A program made the position numbers and the translations under genes. Shown here in pieces: positions 17,850 to 25,676 of a stretch of 49,812 bases of DNA. Source of the DNA: JBKEDS01 sp047975545 (GTDB lineage: Bacteria; Bacteroidota; Bacteroidia; Flavobacteriales; Flavobacteriaceae); the NCBI GenBank assembly GCA_047975545.1, contig JBKEDS010000043.1, positions 1-49,812 on the forward strand, in the 5' to 3' direction. The first letter of the stretch is position 1. Each line of letters opens with the position of its first letter. The notes beneath the pieces are model-generated. The model was not told where the DNA came from, did no database searches, and saw only the letters and a program-made list of their open reading frames with translations.

Positions 17850-17888
17850 AGAAAAACGCCCTAAATTGGTATTAGGGCGTTTTTTTAT
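17850..17888 (-). terminator. Terminator of the FadL-type porin gene
   Basis: Inverted repeat AAAAACGCCCTA and TAGGGCGTTTTTT with A/T tails on both sides. It ends transcription from the porin gene on the minus strand, 22 nt after its stop. Confidence 0.85.
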
Positions 17889-17909
17889 GATATGGTTTTT
17901 GTTGCTTTC

Positions 17910-19442
17910 TTAAATATTGAAACTTAACGACAGGGTAAAGGTGCTGTTTTTACTGTTTACCGATGCGGCAGGCGCACCGCCCGACATTAGGCTGTAAAAA
18001 TTATTAATGGATTCGCGCTTCCACTGGTCGAAGGTAAAGTCCAATTTTGTATTGCCAAAGCTGTAGCCCAAGCCAAGGGAGTAGCCGTTTAGGTCGCCTA
18101 CGGTTTCGCCGTCTTTATATGGGCTTTCTTCGTAGCGGTAGCCGCCCCTTAGGCTTAGGCGGTCTATTTTGTACTCGCCACCAACACGATAGGTCGAGGC
18201 TGCGGTTAGGGTATGGTCTATATCGTAGTTTAAATCGTCGTAATCGTAAGTGGGTTTAAACTTGATGTTGCTGTAATCTTTTCTGGAATAATCAAAACTA
18301 ATCAAGCCGTTATTTCCAAAAATATAGGCTAAACTTCCTGTAAACTTACCGGGAGTTTGTAGGTTGTAGCGGGGGTATATGTTTATGGTTCGAGGATTTA
18401 TAGGGTCGAAACCTTGGTTTTCAAGTTCGTCGGTGTCTATGTATTGCGCAGTTTCTTCTTCAATAGTGTACCAAGTAGGGGAGTCGTAGGTTAGCCCCAC
18501 GCGGAATTCGGGTGTTAGTTTTAATATACCGCCCAATTGGAACGAAAAGCCGTTTCCTGTGGTTGCTAAAGTGTTCTCAAAATAAACATCGGTTACTATT
18601 GATCCTGTGTTATTATTGGTTTCGTTAAGCATTGTGGTTTTTTGGTAATCAATAAAATGGGAGTTTAAGTTTAGGCCTAAGGACAATTTGTCCTCGTATT
18701 GTGCGGCAAAGTTAAACGATACCTTGCCATTGTACCCTGAACCCACATAAGCATAGATATGATTAAAATTTCCAGCGGCTATGTTTGATGAATAAGTTGT
18801 GTTTGCGTTATCGTTAATGTCATCGGGTTCTAATATATAAGATTCAAAGCCGAGAAATGCTTGCTGGTGGCTAAAACCATATATGCGCCCAATATCGCTA
18901 TAGGCTTCCGTAATAGATTCTCCATCAAGTGCGGAGATTTCATCTAAACGCTTGCCGTTTGCATGGTCATAAAAATAAATAGCAATAGAGTTCGAAGAGT
19001 TTCCGTCATCATTCGTATTAGTTCCCCTTGCCCGCCAAAAATTATCGTGGCTGTTGGTACGGTCGTAAGCAATACCAATGGAGAATTTTTTCCAAGGTGA
19101 GTTCGATCGGCTTGCAAATACCAACGAGGCGCCGGCTTGGGCAATGTTAAAGTCGGATTCCTTTTCGTTGTTCGTGTTGCCAAAATAAAAGGCTTTGTTT
19201 TTAACATCGGTATTCGATAGGGTAAACGCCGCATGGCTTTGGCTAAAAATAACCGAACTTGCGGGGTTAATGCTAACGGCACTCATGTCGCCGCCAAGTG
19301 CGCCAAACGCTCCGCTAAGCGCCCTAAAGCGTGCGGTTCCTTGTATTTCGCTTTCCGAATAGCGTATGGCATCGGTTAAATCCTGGGCTTGTAAGGCCGA
19401 AGCACACAGCAAGCCTGCAAAAAGTATGTGTAACTTTTTCAT
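17910..19442 (-). CDS. OmpP1/FadL/TodX family outer membrane transport protein
   Basis: A 510-residue outer-membrane beta-barrel. The signal peptide is MKKLHILFAGLLCASALQAQ. The N-terminal plug-like stretch DAIRYSESEIQGTARFRALSGAFGALGGDMSAVSINPAS is the FadL/TodX signature. Alternating aromatic/polar strands follow, and the chain ends SKNSTFTLSLSFNI, with a terminal aromatic-polar-I pattern for BAM recognition. Homologues import long-chain fatty acids or aromatic hydrocarbons; the closest flavobacterial relatives have no assigned substrate. It is single, bounded by terminators on both sides, with a possible -7 box TACCTTTA at 19462-19469. Confidence 0.9.
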   Translation of the reverse strand: MKKLHILFAGLLCASALQAQDLTDAIRYSESEIQGTARFRALSGAFGALGGDMSAVSINPASSVIFSQSHAAFTLSNTDVKNKAFYFGNTNNEKESDFNIAQAGASLVFASRSNSPWKKFSIGIAYDRTNSHDNFWRARGTNTNDDGNSSNSIAIYFYDHANGKRLDEISALDGESITEAYSDIGRIYGFSHQQAFLGFESYILEPDDINDNANTTYSSNIAAGNFNHIYAYVGSGYNGKVSFNFAAQYEDKLSLGLNLNSHFIDYQKTTMLNETNNNTGSIVTDVYFENTLATTGNGFSFQLGGILKLTPEFRVGLTYDSPTWYTIEEETAQYIDTDELENQGFDPINPRTINIYPRYNLQTPGKFTGSLAYIFGNNGLISFDYSRKDYSNIKFKPTYDYDDLNYDIDHTLTAASTYRVGGEYKIDRLSLRGGYRYEESPYKDGETVGDLNGYSLGLGYSFGNTKLDFTFDQWKRESINNFYSLMSGGAPAASVNSKNSTFTLSLSFNI

Positions 19443-19471
19443 GTGTTAATTTTTTTGTTTTTAAAGGTAAT

Positions 19472-19528
19472 AAAAATGCCCATTGTGTTTAGTGCGTAAG
19501 CGGACTTACTGTTAATGGGCATTTTTCT
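19472..19528 (-). terminator. Terminator of the low-complexity lipoprotein gene
   Basis: Outer stem AAAAATGCCCATT/AATGGGCATTTTT with an inner stem GTAAG/CTTAC. It lies just after the stop of the lipoprotein gene on the minus strand. Confidence 0.8.
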
Positions 19529-19555
19529 TTTTTATAGCAATTTGTTTTTTGTTGT

Positions 19556-20677
19556 TTATCGTCTACGGCCTCCGCTGCTGCTTGACGTACCTGAGCTTCT
19601 GCTGCTGCTTCCCGAGCTGGATGAGCGGGAATAAGTGCCGCTACTGCTTGAACTTCTGCTCGGGGTATAGCTCCTGCTTGGCGTATAACTTCTATTGGTA
19701 GACGATGACCCGGAGTATGTTCTATTGGTTGTAGGGGCAGAACTTCTTGTAGTACTTCTACTGGTCGATGTGGTCGAGCGTGTGGTCGAGTTTGTAGATG
19801 GTGTACGCACGGTTGTCGAACGGCGTTGTACACTACTATTTCCGGCACTTACACCGTTTGTGGAGTAGCTCCTGCGGTTTACTGTCGTGCCGTTGCTCGT
19901 GCCTGACGTACTGCTTCTTCGGGTAGTAGTGTTGTATTTTGATGTTGTGCCACGGCCATACGAAGAACCTGAAGCCATTGTAGCGCTTCGTCGTGAAGTT
20001 GAGGCGCTGCTCGTGCCAAGACGGTTGGAGTAACTACCACGGCGGGAAGCATTGTAGGCAACGTCCCTGCCTCGGTAATAGTGGTTGTTGCCATAATACC
20101 AAGGCGTATTGTAGTAAGGCCTGTTATAATAACCGTAACCCCAGCCCCAGCCAACGTTAAAGCCCCAGCCCCAATTGTTGTAGTAGCTGCCGTAATAGGG
20201 GTATCGCCAAAATGGGTCGTAATAGCCCCAGCCCCAATTATTGTAATAATTACCATAATAAGGCGAACCCCAGTAGCCGTTATAGCCCCAGCCGGAATTA
20301 ACGTTTATGGTAACCGAGCTGCTCGTGTCGCCCCAACCGCCATAACCTTGGTAGTCGTTGCTTGTAGCCTCGACCTCGTAGTTGTAGTCGCTTTGGTAGC
20401 TGTCCACATCGGTAAAAATTTCGCTGTTGGAAATCATATAGTCGGTTTCCATCGCTTTATTTTTAAAATAATTTTGGTAATAATTACTGTTCGATTTGGC
20501 ATTGTCCTGTGTTGCAACAACGGTTCTATCGTATTGCGGTTGCTCGGTGTCGCTGCCATAAATACCATCGTTATCTACGCCAACATATTGGTAAGAGCCA
20601 CAAGACGATAACCCCAACAATAAGCCAATAGCGGCCAAGTAAGGGGATTTTCTCGTTATGTATTTTTTAATTTGCAT
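19556..20677 (-). CDS. Low-complexity lipoprotein, Tyr/Trp/Gly-rich then Ser/Thr/Arg-rich
   Basis: A 373-residue protein with a lipoprotein signal (LLLGLSSCGS, C26). Residues about 100-200 are extremely rich in Tyr, Trp, Gly and Asn (runs such as GWGYNGYWGSPYYGNYYNNW). Residues about 210-373 are a disordered Ser/Thr/Arg stretch (RRSTTVRTPSTNSTTRST) with short SYTPSR and SSSSG repeats. Flavobacteria often have such a gene next to proS, sometimes mislabelled vitellogenin-like. It is surface or outer-membrane attached, and its function is unknown. The overlapping antisense ORFs are artefacts of composition. Confidence 0.85.
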   Translation of the reverse strand: MQIKKYITRKSPYLAAIGLLLGLSSCGSYQYVGVDNDGIYGSDTEQPQYDRTVVATQDNAKSNSNYYQNYFKNKAMETDYMISNSEIFTDVDSYQSDYNYEVEATSNDYQGYGGWGDTSSSVTINVNSGWGYNGYWGSPYYGNYYNNWGWGYYDPFWRYPYYGSYYNNWGWGFNVGWGWGYGYYNRPYYNTPWYYGNNHYYRGRDVAYNASRRGSYSNRLGTSSASTSRRSATMASGSSYGRGTTSKYNTTTRRSSTSGTSNGTTVNRRSYSTNGVSAGNSSVQRRSTTVRTPSTNSTTRSTTSTSRSTTRSSAPTTNRTYSGSSSTNRSYTPSRSYTPSRSSSSSGTYSRSSSSGSSSRSSGTSSSSGGRRR

Positions 20678-20776
20678 ATCTCTATAATTTTATTGTTGAA
20701 CATTACAAAAATAGTTAGTTTTGTCGAACTATTTAATTATTTAACATAAGCGCAATATTTGTGCCAAAATAAATAT

Positions 20777-22255
20777 ATGAGCAAAAAACTTACCAGTAGA
20801 GCAGAAGATTATTCAAAATGGTATAACGAACTTGTTGTAAAAGCCGACTTAGCTGAAAATTCCGCCGTTAGGGGGTGTATGGTTATCAAGCCTTATGGCT
20901 ATGCCATTTGGGAAAAAATGCAAGCCGAATTGGACCGTATGTTCAAGGAAACCGGACACCAAAACGCATATTTTCCGTTGTTCGTGCCAAAAAGTTTGTT
21001 CGAGGCCGAAGAAAAAAATGCCGAAGGTTTTGCTAAGGAATGTGCCATAGTTACACATTATAGGCTGCAAACCGACCCCGACAATAAAGGAAAACTCCGC
21101 GTAGATCCCGAAGCTAAGTTAGAAGAAGAACTTATAGTGCGCCCAACAAGCGAGGCCATTATTTGGAATACTTATAGAAATTGGATACAGTCGTACCGCG
21201 ATTTGCCCATTTTAATAAACCAATGGGCCAATGTGGTGCGTTGGGAAATGCGCACTCGACTGTTTTTGCGTACGGCCGAGTTTTTATGGCAGGAGGGGCA
21301 TACCGCCCACGAAACCAAGGCGGAAGCTATTGCCGAAACCAAGACCATGAACAACGTATACGCCACTTTTGCCGAAAATTTTATGGCCATACCCGTAATA
21401 CAGGGTGTTAAAACCGAAAGCGAACGCTTTGCAGGGGCGGACGAAACCTATTGCATTGAAGCCTTAATGCAGGACGGCAAGGCGCTGCAAGCGGGAACCT
21501 CGCACTTTTTGGGGCAAAATTTCGCCAAGGCGTTCGATGTAAAATATGCCAATAAAGAAGGTAAACAGGACTACGTTTGGGCCACCTCTTGGGGCGTGTC
21601 CACCCGATTAATGGGTGCGCTAATTATGACCCATAGCGACGATAACGGCTTGGTGCTACCACCAAACTTAGCGCCCAACCAAGTGGTAATTGTACCTATA
21701 TACAAAGGCGAAGAAGAATTGGATAGGGTAAGCCAAGTAGCCAATACCATAGTAGCTAATTTAAGGGCAAAAGGCATTACCGTTAAATACGATAACCGGG
21801 ACACGCAACGCCCGGGCGCCAAATTTGCCCAGCACGAGCTGCAAGGCGTGCCGTTGCGTATTGCCATTGGCCCAAAAGATTTGGAAAACAAAACGGTGGA
21901 ACTGGCAAGGCGCGATACCCTAACCAAAACCATTGTGCCTTTGGAAGCGTTAACCGAAACCGTTGAAGGTTTACTGAAAGAAATTCAAGAAGCCTTGTTT
22001 AAAAAAGCCTTGGATTTTAGAAACAGCCATATTACCGAGGTTAACACGTTCGATGAATTTAAGGATGTGTTGGAAACCAAAACCGGATTTATTTCGGCGC
22101 ATTGGGACGGTACGCCCGAAACCGAAGACAAAATAAAAGAACTTACCAAGGCTACGATACGCTGTATTCCCTTGGATATGAAAGAAGAAGTAGGAGCGTG
22201 CGTATATTCAGGAAAGCCATCAAAGGGGAGGGTGTTGTTTGCTAAGGCTTATTAA
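20777..22255 (+). CDS. proS: Proline-tRNA ligase (archaeal/eukaryote-type)
   Basis: This class II synthetase charges tRNA-Pro. MSKKLTSRAEDYSKWYNEL is the family start, so the ATG six codons earlier is rejected. The protein is 492 residues and has no editing insertion between motifs 2 and 3, which marks the short ProS form with a C-terminal extension. Motif 2 lies around ANVVRWEMRTRLFLRTAEFLW and motif 3 around TSWGVSTRLMGALIM. The C-terminal anticodon-binding domain (NQVVIVPIYKG) is followed by the extension ending GRVLFAKAY. Without the editing domain, mischarged Ala-tRNA-Pro would need a trans factor. Confidence 0.96.
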   Translation: MSKKLTSRAEDYSKWYNELVVKADLAENSAVRGCMVIKPYGYAIWEKMQAELDRMFKETGHQNAYFPLFVPKSLFEAEEKNAEGFAKECAIVTHYRLQTDPDNKGKLRVDPEAKLEEELIVRPTSEAIIWNTYRNWIQSYRDLPILINQWANVVRWEMRTRLFLRTAEFLWQEGHTAHETKAEAIAETKTMNNVYATFAENFMAIPVIQGVKTESERFAGADETYCIEALMQDGKALQAGTSHFLGQNFAKAFDVKYANKEGKQDYVWATSWGVSTRLMGALIMTHSDDNGLVLPPNLAPNQVVIVPIYKGEEELDRVSQVANTIVANLRAKGITVKYDNRDTQRPGAKFAQHELQGVPLRIAIGPKDLENKTVELARRDTLTKTIVPLEALTETVEGLLKEIQEALFKKALDFRNSHITEVNTFDEFKDVLETKTGFISAHWDGTPETEDKIKELTKATIRCIPLDMKEEVGACVYSGKPSKGRVLFAKAY

Positions 22256-22289
22256 TTTGAATTTTTTTTCAAAAAAGAGCATTCAACTA

Positions 22290-22319
22290 TTGCAGCATTT
22301 AAAAAAAGATGTAATTTTG
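22290..22319 (+). promoter_or_regulatory. tRNA-Glu promoter P1
   Basis: TTG (22290-22292), 19 nt, TAATTTTG (22312-22319), then CATCCGC. Spacing and both boxes are perfect for the Bacteroidetes housekeeping promoter. The downstream block matches the rRNA and tRNA-Lys promoters in this window. Confidence 0.75.
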
Positions 22320-22399
22320 CATCCGCAATGAAATATTGCATGCGTTATTTTGAAACATTTTAAAGCCCCTATCAAGTGGCTAAAAAATAAAAAAAAGTG

Positions 22400-22429
22400 T
22401 TGCGAGTTTGAAATAAAGTTATATCTTTG
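22400..22429 (+). promoter_or_regulatory. tRNA-Glu promoter P2
   Basis: TTG (22400-22402), 19 nt, TATCTTTG (22422-22429), just upstream of the tRNA-Glu gene. Together with P1 it gives a tandem promoter. Confidence 0.75.
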
Positions 22430-22447
22430 CGCACTCAAAAAAACAAT

Positions 22448-22519
22448 GGCCCGTTCGTCTATCGGCTAGGACGCCAGGTTTTCATCCTGGTAAGAGGGGT
22501 TCGATTCCCCTACGGGCTA
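22448..22519 (+). tRNA. tRNA-Glu (anticodon TTC)
   Basis: A 72-nt cloverleaf. The acceptor stem GGCCCGT pairs with ACGGGCT, the anticodon arm is CCAGG-TTTTCAT-CCTGG, and the T arm is GAGGGG-TTCGATT-CCCCT. CCA is not encoded. It is 33 nt upstream of rpsT and probably shares its transcript. Confidence 0.97.
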
Positions 22520-22552
22520 CATATTTTTAATTAAAGGAATAGAAAAAGCACA

Positions 22553-22804
22553 ATGGCAAATCATAAGTCAGCATTAAAAAGAATTAGAAGCAACGAGTCT
22601 AAACGTTTGGTTAACCGCTATCAGCACAAATCAACACGTTCGGCTATTAAAAAATTACGTGAGCTAACCGACAAGAAAGAAGCCGAAACTTTGTTTCCTT
22701 CAGTAGTTTCCATGTTGGATAAATTGGCCAAGAAAAACGTAATACACGCCAATAAGGCTGCTAACTTAAAGTCCGGTTTGGCTAAGCACGTTGCGTCTTT
22801 GTAA
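22553..22804 (+). CDS. rpsT: 30S ribosomal protein S20
   Basis: An 83-residue, very basic primary 16S rRNA-binding protein of the small subunit. The family start MANHKSALKRIRSNESKR and the helical body (STRSAIKKLREL, KLAKKNVIHANKAANLKSGLAKHV) match S20. It lies behind tRNA-Glu with only a 33-nt gap and is followed by a terminator. In other bacteria S20 regulates its own translation; nothing here shows that. Confidence 0.97.
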   Translation: MANHKSALKRIRSNESKRLVNRYQHKSTRSAIKKLRELTDKKEAETLFPSVVSMLDKLAKKNVIHANKAANLKSGLAKHVASL

Positions 22805-22829
22805 TTATAAAATTTAAAGGTTAAATAAT

Positions 22830-22860
22830 TAAGGCTTCTCTTTTTAGGGGAGCTTTTTTG
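22830..22860 (+). terminator. Terminator after rpsT
   Basis: Stem AAGGCTTCTC/GGGGAGCTT with G-T pairs, followed by six T residues. Confidence 0.75.
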
Positions 22861-22914
22861 TTTTGTAATATTCCCTTTCCAAGTGTACGTTGTTCTTCTA
22901 TATAGCTAAAATAT

Positions 22915-23010
22915 CATGCTGACGAAGGAAGCGTCTCATTTAAACATTTAGAGATTCTTCACTTTAGTTTATCTTGAGTAAAGTCGAAAGATTCAGAATG
23001 AAAATTTAGC
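22915..23010. repeat. Degenerate intergenic repeat, TCATTCTGA family
   Basis: AGAGATTCTTCACTTTA, AAGTCGAAAGATTC and TTCAGAATGAAA are diverged versions of blocks in the R4 element (26725-26852). Bases 23011-23140 up to the csp terminator are AT-rich, and I see nothing else in this gap of 400 bp. Confidence 0.5.
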
Positions 23011-23142
23011 TTTTATCTTTCTCTTTCTTCTGTTGAAATAAATTTATAAATTATTCAAAGAACTGTTCCCTATGCAAACATGGGATGACAAACTGTTACG
23101 TTATGTTAAATTATTGGTGTTTAGCTGTATGTGTAAATAAAA

Positions 23143-23169
23143 AAATCCCGTCATATTAATGCGGGATTA
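23143..23169 (-). terminator. Terminator of the cold shock gene
   Basis: AATCCCG/CGGGATT hairpin. The A run at 23136-23144 becomes the T tail on the minus strand. Confidence 0.8.
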
Positions 23170-23204
23170 CTTTTGTGCGACTAAAAAAAATTAAATAGTA
23201 TATA

Positions 23205-23396
23205 TTAAATTACTTTTACATTTACTGCGTTTAATCCTTTTTTACCTTCTTTTAGTTCAAATTCAACAACGTCGCCTTCGCGAATTTCGTCTATTAAACC
23301 TGAAACATGAACAAAATGTTCTTTTTTTGAACCTTCTTCAACTATAAACCCAAAGCCTTTCGAGTCGTTGAAGAATTTTACAGTTCCTTTAATCAT
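23205..23396 (-). CDS. Cold shock domain protein
   Basis: A 63-residue single cold-shock domain that binds single-stranded RNA or DNA as a chaperone. RNP1 is KGFGFI; RNP2 is HFVHVS, where VFVHFS is the common form. The start MIKGTVKFFNDSKGFGFI and the end GLNAVNVKVI match full-length CspA-type proteins. It is monocistronic, with its own terminator. The leader upstream is about 30-40 nt, shorter than in classic cold-induced cspA mRNAs. Confidence 0.94.
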   Translation of the reverse strand: MIKGTVKFFNDSKGFGFIVEEGSKKEHFVHVSGLIDEIREGDVVEFELKEGKKGLNAVNVKVI

Positions 23397-23529
23397 ACTT
23401 TTAAAGTGTTAATTTATTAATGGTTATAAAAGTAATGTAAAATATTGTTAAAACGTATTGTTGGGGTAAATTATTTTTGTGAATAAGGGAAAATTAAGGT
23501 ACTCGTCATTTTTTATTAGAAGAAAATCG

Positions 23530-23614
23530 TGCGCACGAGAAGACTCGAACTTCCACATTCTAAGCGAATACCAGCCCCTCAAGCTGGCGCGTCTACCAAT
23601 TCCGCCACGTGCGC
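23530..23614 (-). tRNA. tRNA-Leu (anticodon GAG)
   Basis: An 85-nt class II tRNA on the minus strand. The acceptor GCGCACG pairs with CGTGCGC, the anticodon arm is CCAGC-TTGAGGG-GCTGG, and there is a long variable arm. A weak promoter (TTG, 18 nt, TACTTTTA) overlaps the terminator of the upstream tRNA-Lys. Confidence 0.95.
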
Positions 23615-23628
23615 TAATAAAAGTATAA

Positions 23629-23663
23629 ATAAAAAAAGTTAAGCAAAAGGCTTAACTTTTTTA
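23629..23663 (-). terminator. Terminator of the first tRNA-Lys
   Basis: Stem GTTAAGC/GCTTAAC with AAAAG loop and a T7 tail on the minus strand. It separates tRNA-Lys from tRNA-Leu. Confidence 0.8.
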
Positions 23664-23664
23664 G

Positions 23665-23737
23665 TGACCAGGCTGGGGTTCGAACCCAGGACCCTAACAT
23701 TAAAAGTGTTATGCTCTACCAGCTGAGCTACCTAGTC
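23665..23737 (-). tRNA. tRNA-Lys (anticodon TTT), copy 1
   Basis: 73 nt on the minus strand: acceptor GACTAGG/CCTGGTC, anticodon arm AACAC-TTTTAAT-GTT with anticodon TTT, and T arm CTGGG-TTCGAAC-CCCAG. It is identical to copy 2 at 23878-23950. Confidence 0.97.
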
Positions 23738-23773
23738 GTAATATTGCTTTTTTAAGGCAAAAACCTTGGGCTG

Positions 23774-23802
23774 CAAATATAACCCTATTTTTAAAAAAAC
23801 AA
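23774..23802 (-). promoter_or_regulatory. tRNA-Lys copy 1 promoter
   Basis: Minus strand TTG (23800-23802), 18 nt, TATATTTG (23774-23781), then CAGCCC. Confidence 0.65.
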
Positions 23803-23828
23803 CATAAAATTGTTTTAAAATATAAAAA

Positions 23829-23866
23829 AGCCTTGCTAATTAAAAGCAATTAGCAAGGTTTTATAA
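23829..23866 (-). terminator. Terminator of tRNA-Lys copy 2
   Basis: Perfect stem CCTTGCTAATT/AATTAGCAAGG with a six-base loop and a T tail on the minus strand. Each tRNA-Lys is thus its own transcription unit. Confidence 0.85.
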
Positions 23867-23877
23867 AATTTTTTTAG

Positions 23878-23950
23878 TGACCAGGCTGGGGTTCGAACCC
23901 AGGACCCTAACATTAAAAGTGTTATGCTCTACCAGCTGAGCTACCTAGTC
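23878..23950 (-). tRNA. tRNA-Lys (anticodon TTT), copy 2
   Basis: Identical in sequence to copy 1 but with a different promoter and terminator, so the duplication covers the gene body only (or the flanks have diverged). Confidence 0.97.
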
Positions 23951-23989
23951 TAAAAATATAACAAAAACCGAAGTTCCTGTTAGCGGGTG

Positions 23990-24019
23990 CAAATGTAATA
24001 TCTATTTTTAAAAAAACAA
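23990..24019 (-). promoter_or_regulatory. tRNA-Lys copy 2 promoter
   Basis: Minus strand TTG (24017-24019), 19 nt, TACATTTG (23990-23997), then CACCCGCTAACAGGAA. The last block matches the rRNA promoter P2 near 49694. Confidence 0.8.
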
Positions 24020-24101
24020 TATTTTTTTGAATATTTTTTCGTTTTTTTGCCTTAGCCAAACGTATGTTTTTAATAATCAACTTATAGAAGAAGTTAAAAA
24101 A

Positions 24102-24626
24102 ATGATTCTAATTTTAATAGGATACATGGGGTCCGGAAAATCTACAATTGGAAGGGCTTTAGCAAAAAAGCTCGGCTACGATTTTTTGGATTTAGATGAT
24201 TATATCGAACTAAAGGAAAACAAAACCATACCCGAAATATTTAAATCCAAGGGCGAAATTTACTTTAGAAAAGCCGAAACGTTTTATTTAACCGAACTTC
24301 TTAGCTCAAAACAAAACCTTGTGCTGTCGCTTGGCGGGGGTACGCCCTGTTACGGTAACAATATGGGTGTTGTTTTAAATGCCAAACACGCCCAAAGTGT
24401 TTATTTAAAAGCATCAATCCCCACATTGGTCGGGCGTTTAAAACAGGAAAAGCAAACACGCCCGTTAATAGCGCACTTAAAGACCGACGAGCAGTTAACC
24501 GAGTTTATAGGGAAACACCTTTTCGAGCGCTCCCCATTTTACGCACAAGCCCATAAAACCATAATAACCGACGGAAAAGCGCAAACCGAATTGGTAAACG
24601 AAATAAAACAAGAAATATTAATCTAA
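24102..24626 (+). CDS. aroK: Shikimate kinase
   Basis: This enzyme phosphorylates shikimate with ATP in the aromatic amino acid pathway. The start MILILIGYMGSGKSTIG puts the Walker A loop at residues 7-14, as in the family; the 25 extra residues of the longer frame are not conserved. DLDDYIE (shikimate-binding Asp), FRKAETFYL, LGGGTPCYGNN (the GGG substrate loop) and the lid arginine in RPLIAHL are present. Length is normal at 174 residues. Its 3' end overlaps the convergent phosphoribosyltransferase gene by 9 nt. Confidence 0.93.
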   Translation: MILILIGYMGSGKSTIGRALAKKLGYDFLDLDDYIELKENKTIPEIFKSKGEIYFRKAETFYLTELLSSKQNLVLSLGGGTPCYGNNMGVVLNAKHAQSVYLKASIPTLVGRLKQEKQTRPLIAHLKTDEQLTEFIGKHLFERSPFYAQAHKTIITDGKAQTELVNEIKQEILI

Positions 24627-25124
24627 AGTAGCCACAAACGTTTTCCCGTCTAACAAAACAGTTACATGCTCGTGTAGCGAAGTGGAAAGCGAAAGCCCCT
24701 TAAAATCGGCTTTTACCGGATATTTTTTATGGTTCCGGTTTATAAGTACCGCCGTTTTAAATTGTTTTAAGGGTACGTCCAAAAAGTGTTTAACGCCATA
24801 AATTAGGGTGGTGCCGGAATTTAAAACATCGTCCACCAAAACCAACGATTTGTTTTTGTATTCTTCGGGGGAAATAGAAGTTTTAACAGGTGCCGATGGC
24901 TCATTTTTATCAATAACAACCTTGCATAAAACAGGATTTATATCCGATATTTTTTGAAGTGCGCTTTTCAGTTTTTTGGCCAAAATATAGCCATTGCTGT
25001 CAATACCCGCCAAAACCACTTCGGTTTCGTTTACGTTGCTTTCGTAAATCTGGAACGCAATGCGGCGTATTTTATGGTTAATTTCGTCGTGGTTTAAAAT
25101 TACGGTATTGGTGTCGTGTATCAT
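24618..25124 (-). CDS. Type I phosphoribosyltransferase (PyrR-like)
   Basis: A 168-residue PRT-fold protein. The PRPP-binding signature is LVLVDDVLNSGTTL, and VLAGIDSNGYILAKKL gives the preceding loop. Similar proteins are called PyrR (pyrimidine operon attenuator/uracil PRTase), but there is no pyr gene nearby and the hood region is not diagnostic, so nucleobase specificity is open. It is 27 nt downstream of the S4-domain gene on the same strand, so the two are probably one transcript. Confidence 0.85.
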   Translation of the reverse strand: MIHDTNTVILNHDEINHKIRRIAFQIYESNVNETEVVLAGIDSNGYILAKKLKSALQKISDINPVLCKVVIDKNEPSAPVKTSISPEEYKNKSLVLVDDVLNSGTTLIYGVKHFLDVPLKQFKTAVLINRNHKKYPVKADFKGLSLSTSLHEHVTVLLDGKTFVATLD

Positions 25125-25151
25125 TGGTATTGTAAAATTTAGGGTTTAAAA

Positions 25152-25523
25152 TTATTCGTTTTCGGTGGTATAATCCTCAATATCCCTACGGTCTTTTTTT
25201 GTTGGTCTTCCCGTACCTTTTTTTCGGTAATGGTCCTTGGCAAATTTTAAAAGTTCTTGGGCTTCAAATTGGTCTTTTGGTGTTAAATCGGTACGGTAAA
25301 TATCTACCAGTTTGGCGCCAACCCGGTTTTCGGGAATACCGTTAACTTTTAATTTGTAGTTTATTTGGTCCTTGCGCAGCTCGACAACATCCAAAGGAAA
25401 AACCTCGCGGCTTGGTTTTGCAATATCGTTGTTAATACGCACATGCCCCTTTTTGCAGGCGGTAGTTGCAATTGTTCGGGTTTTGTAGTACCTAACACAC
25501 CATAAGTATTTATCTATACGCAT
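25152..25523 (-). CDS. S4 RNA-binding domain protein, Hsp15-like
   Basis: A 123-residue protein with an S4 domain at its N-terminus (MRIDKYLWCVRYYKTRTIAT...GHVRINNDIAKPSREV). The basic C-terminal tail (HYRKKGTGRPTKKDRRDIEDY) is as in HslR/Hsp15, which recovers 50S subunits carrying stalled nascent chains. Length and tail fit this family. It is upstream of and close to the phosphoribosyltransferase gene. Confidence 0.9.
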   Translation of the reverse strand: MRIDKYLWCVRYYKTRTIATTACKKGHVRINNDIAKPSREVFPLDVVELRKDQINYKLKVNGIPENRVGAKLVDIYRTDLTPKDQFEAQELLKFAKDHYRKKGTGRPTKKDRRDIEDYTTENE

Positions 25524-25676
25524 AGTTTATTGTAAAAACAACGTTAATGTTTTTGCGCAAGATTGGTTTTAAATTGTATCTTGCAGCCTCAAAAATACAG
25601 AATAATTCTAAATTTAAGATTGGATATTGTTTTTGGATTGAATAAATTTTGAAAAGCTATAAAAAGAATACTTAAT

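Noticed and set aside
19442..19471. A fourth copy of the conserved leader before the FadL-type porin gene
   Set aside because: Only the last bases around the start codon (TTAACACATGAAAAA) match; the upstream blocks are absent.
20081..20611. A 176-codon ORF on the plus strand
   Set aside because: It is antisense to the Tyr/Trp/Gly-rich lipoprotein and results from that gene's low-complexity codons.
23665..23950. Direct repeat that might suggest a CRISPR or mobile element
   Set aside because: The repeat units are two identical tRNA-Lys genes with separate promoters and terminators.
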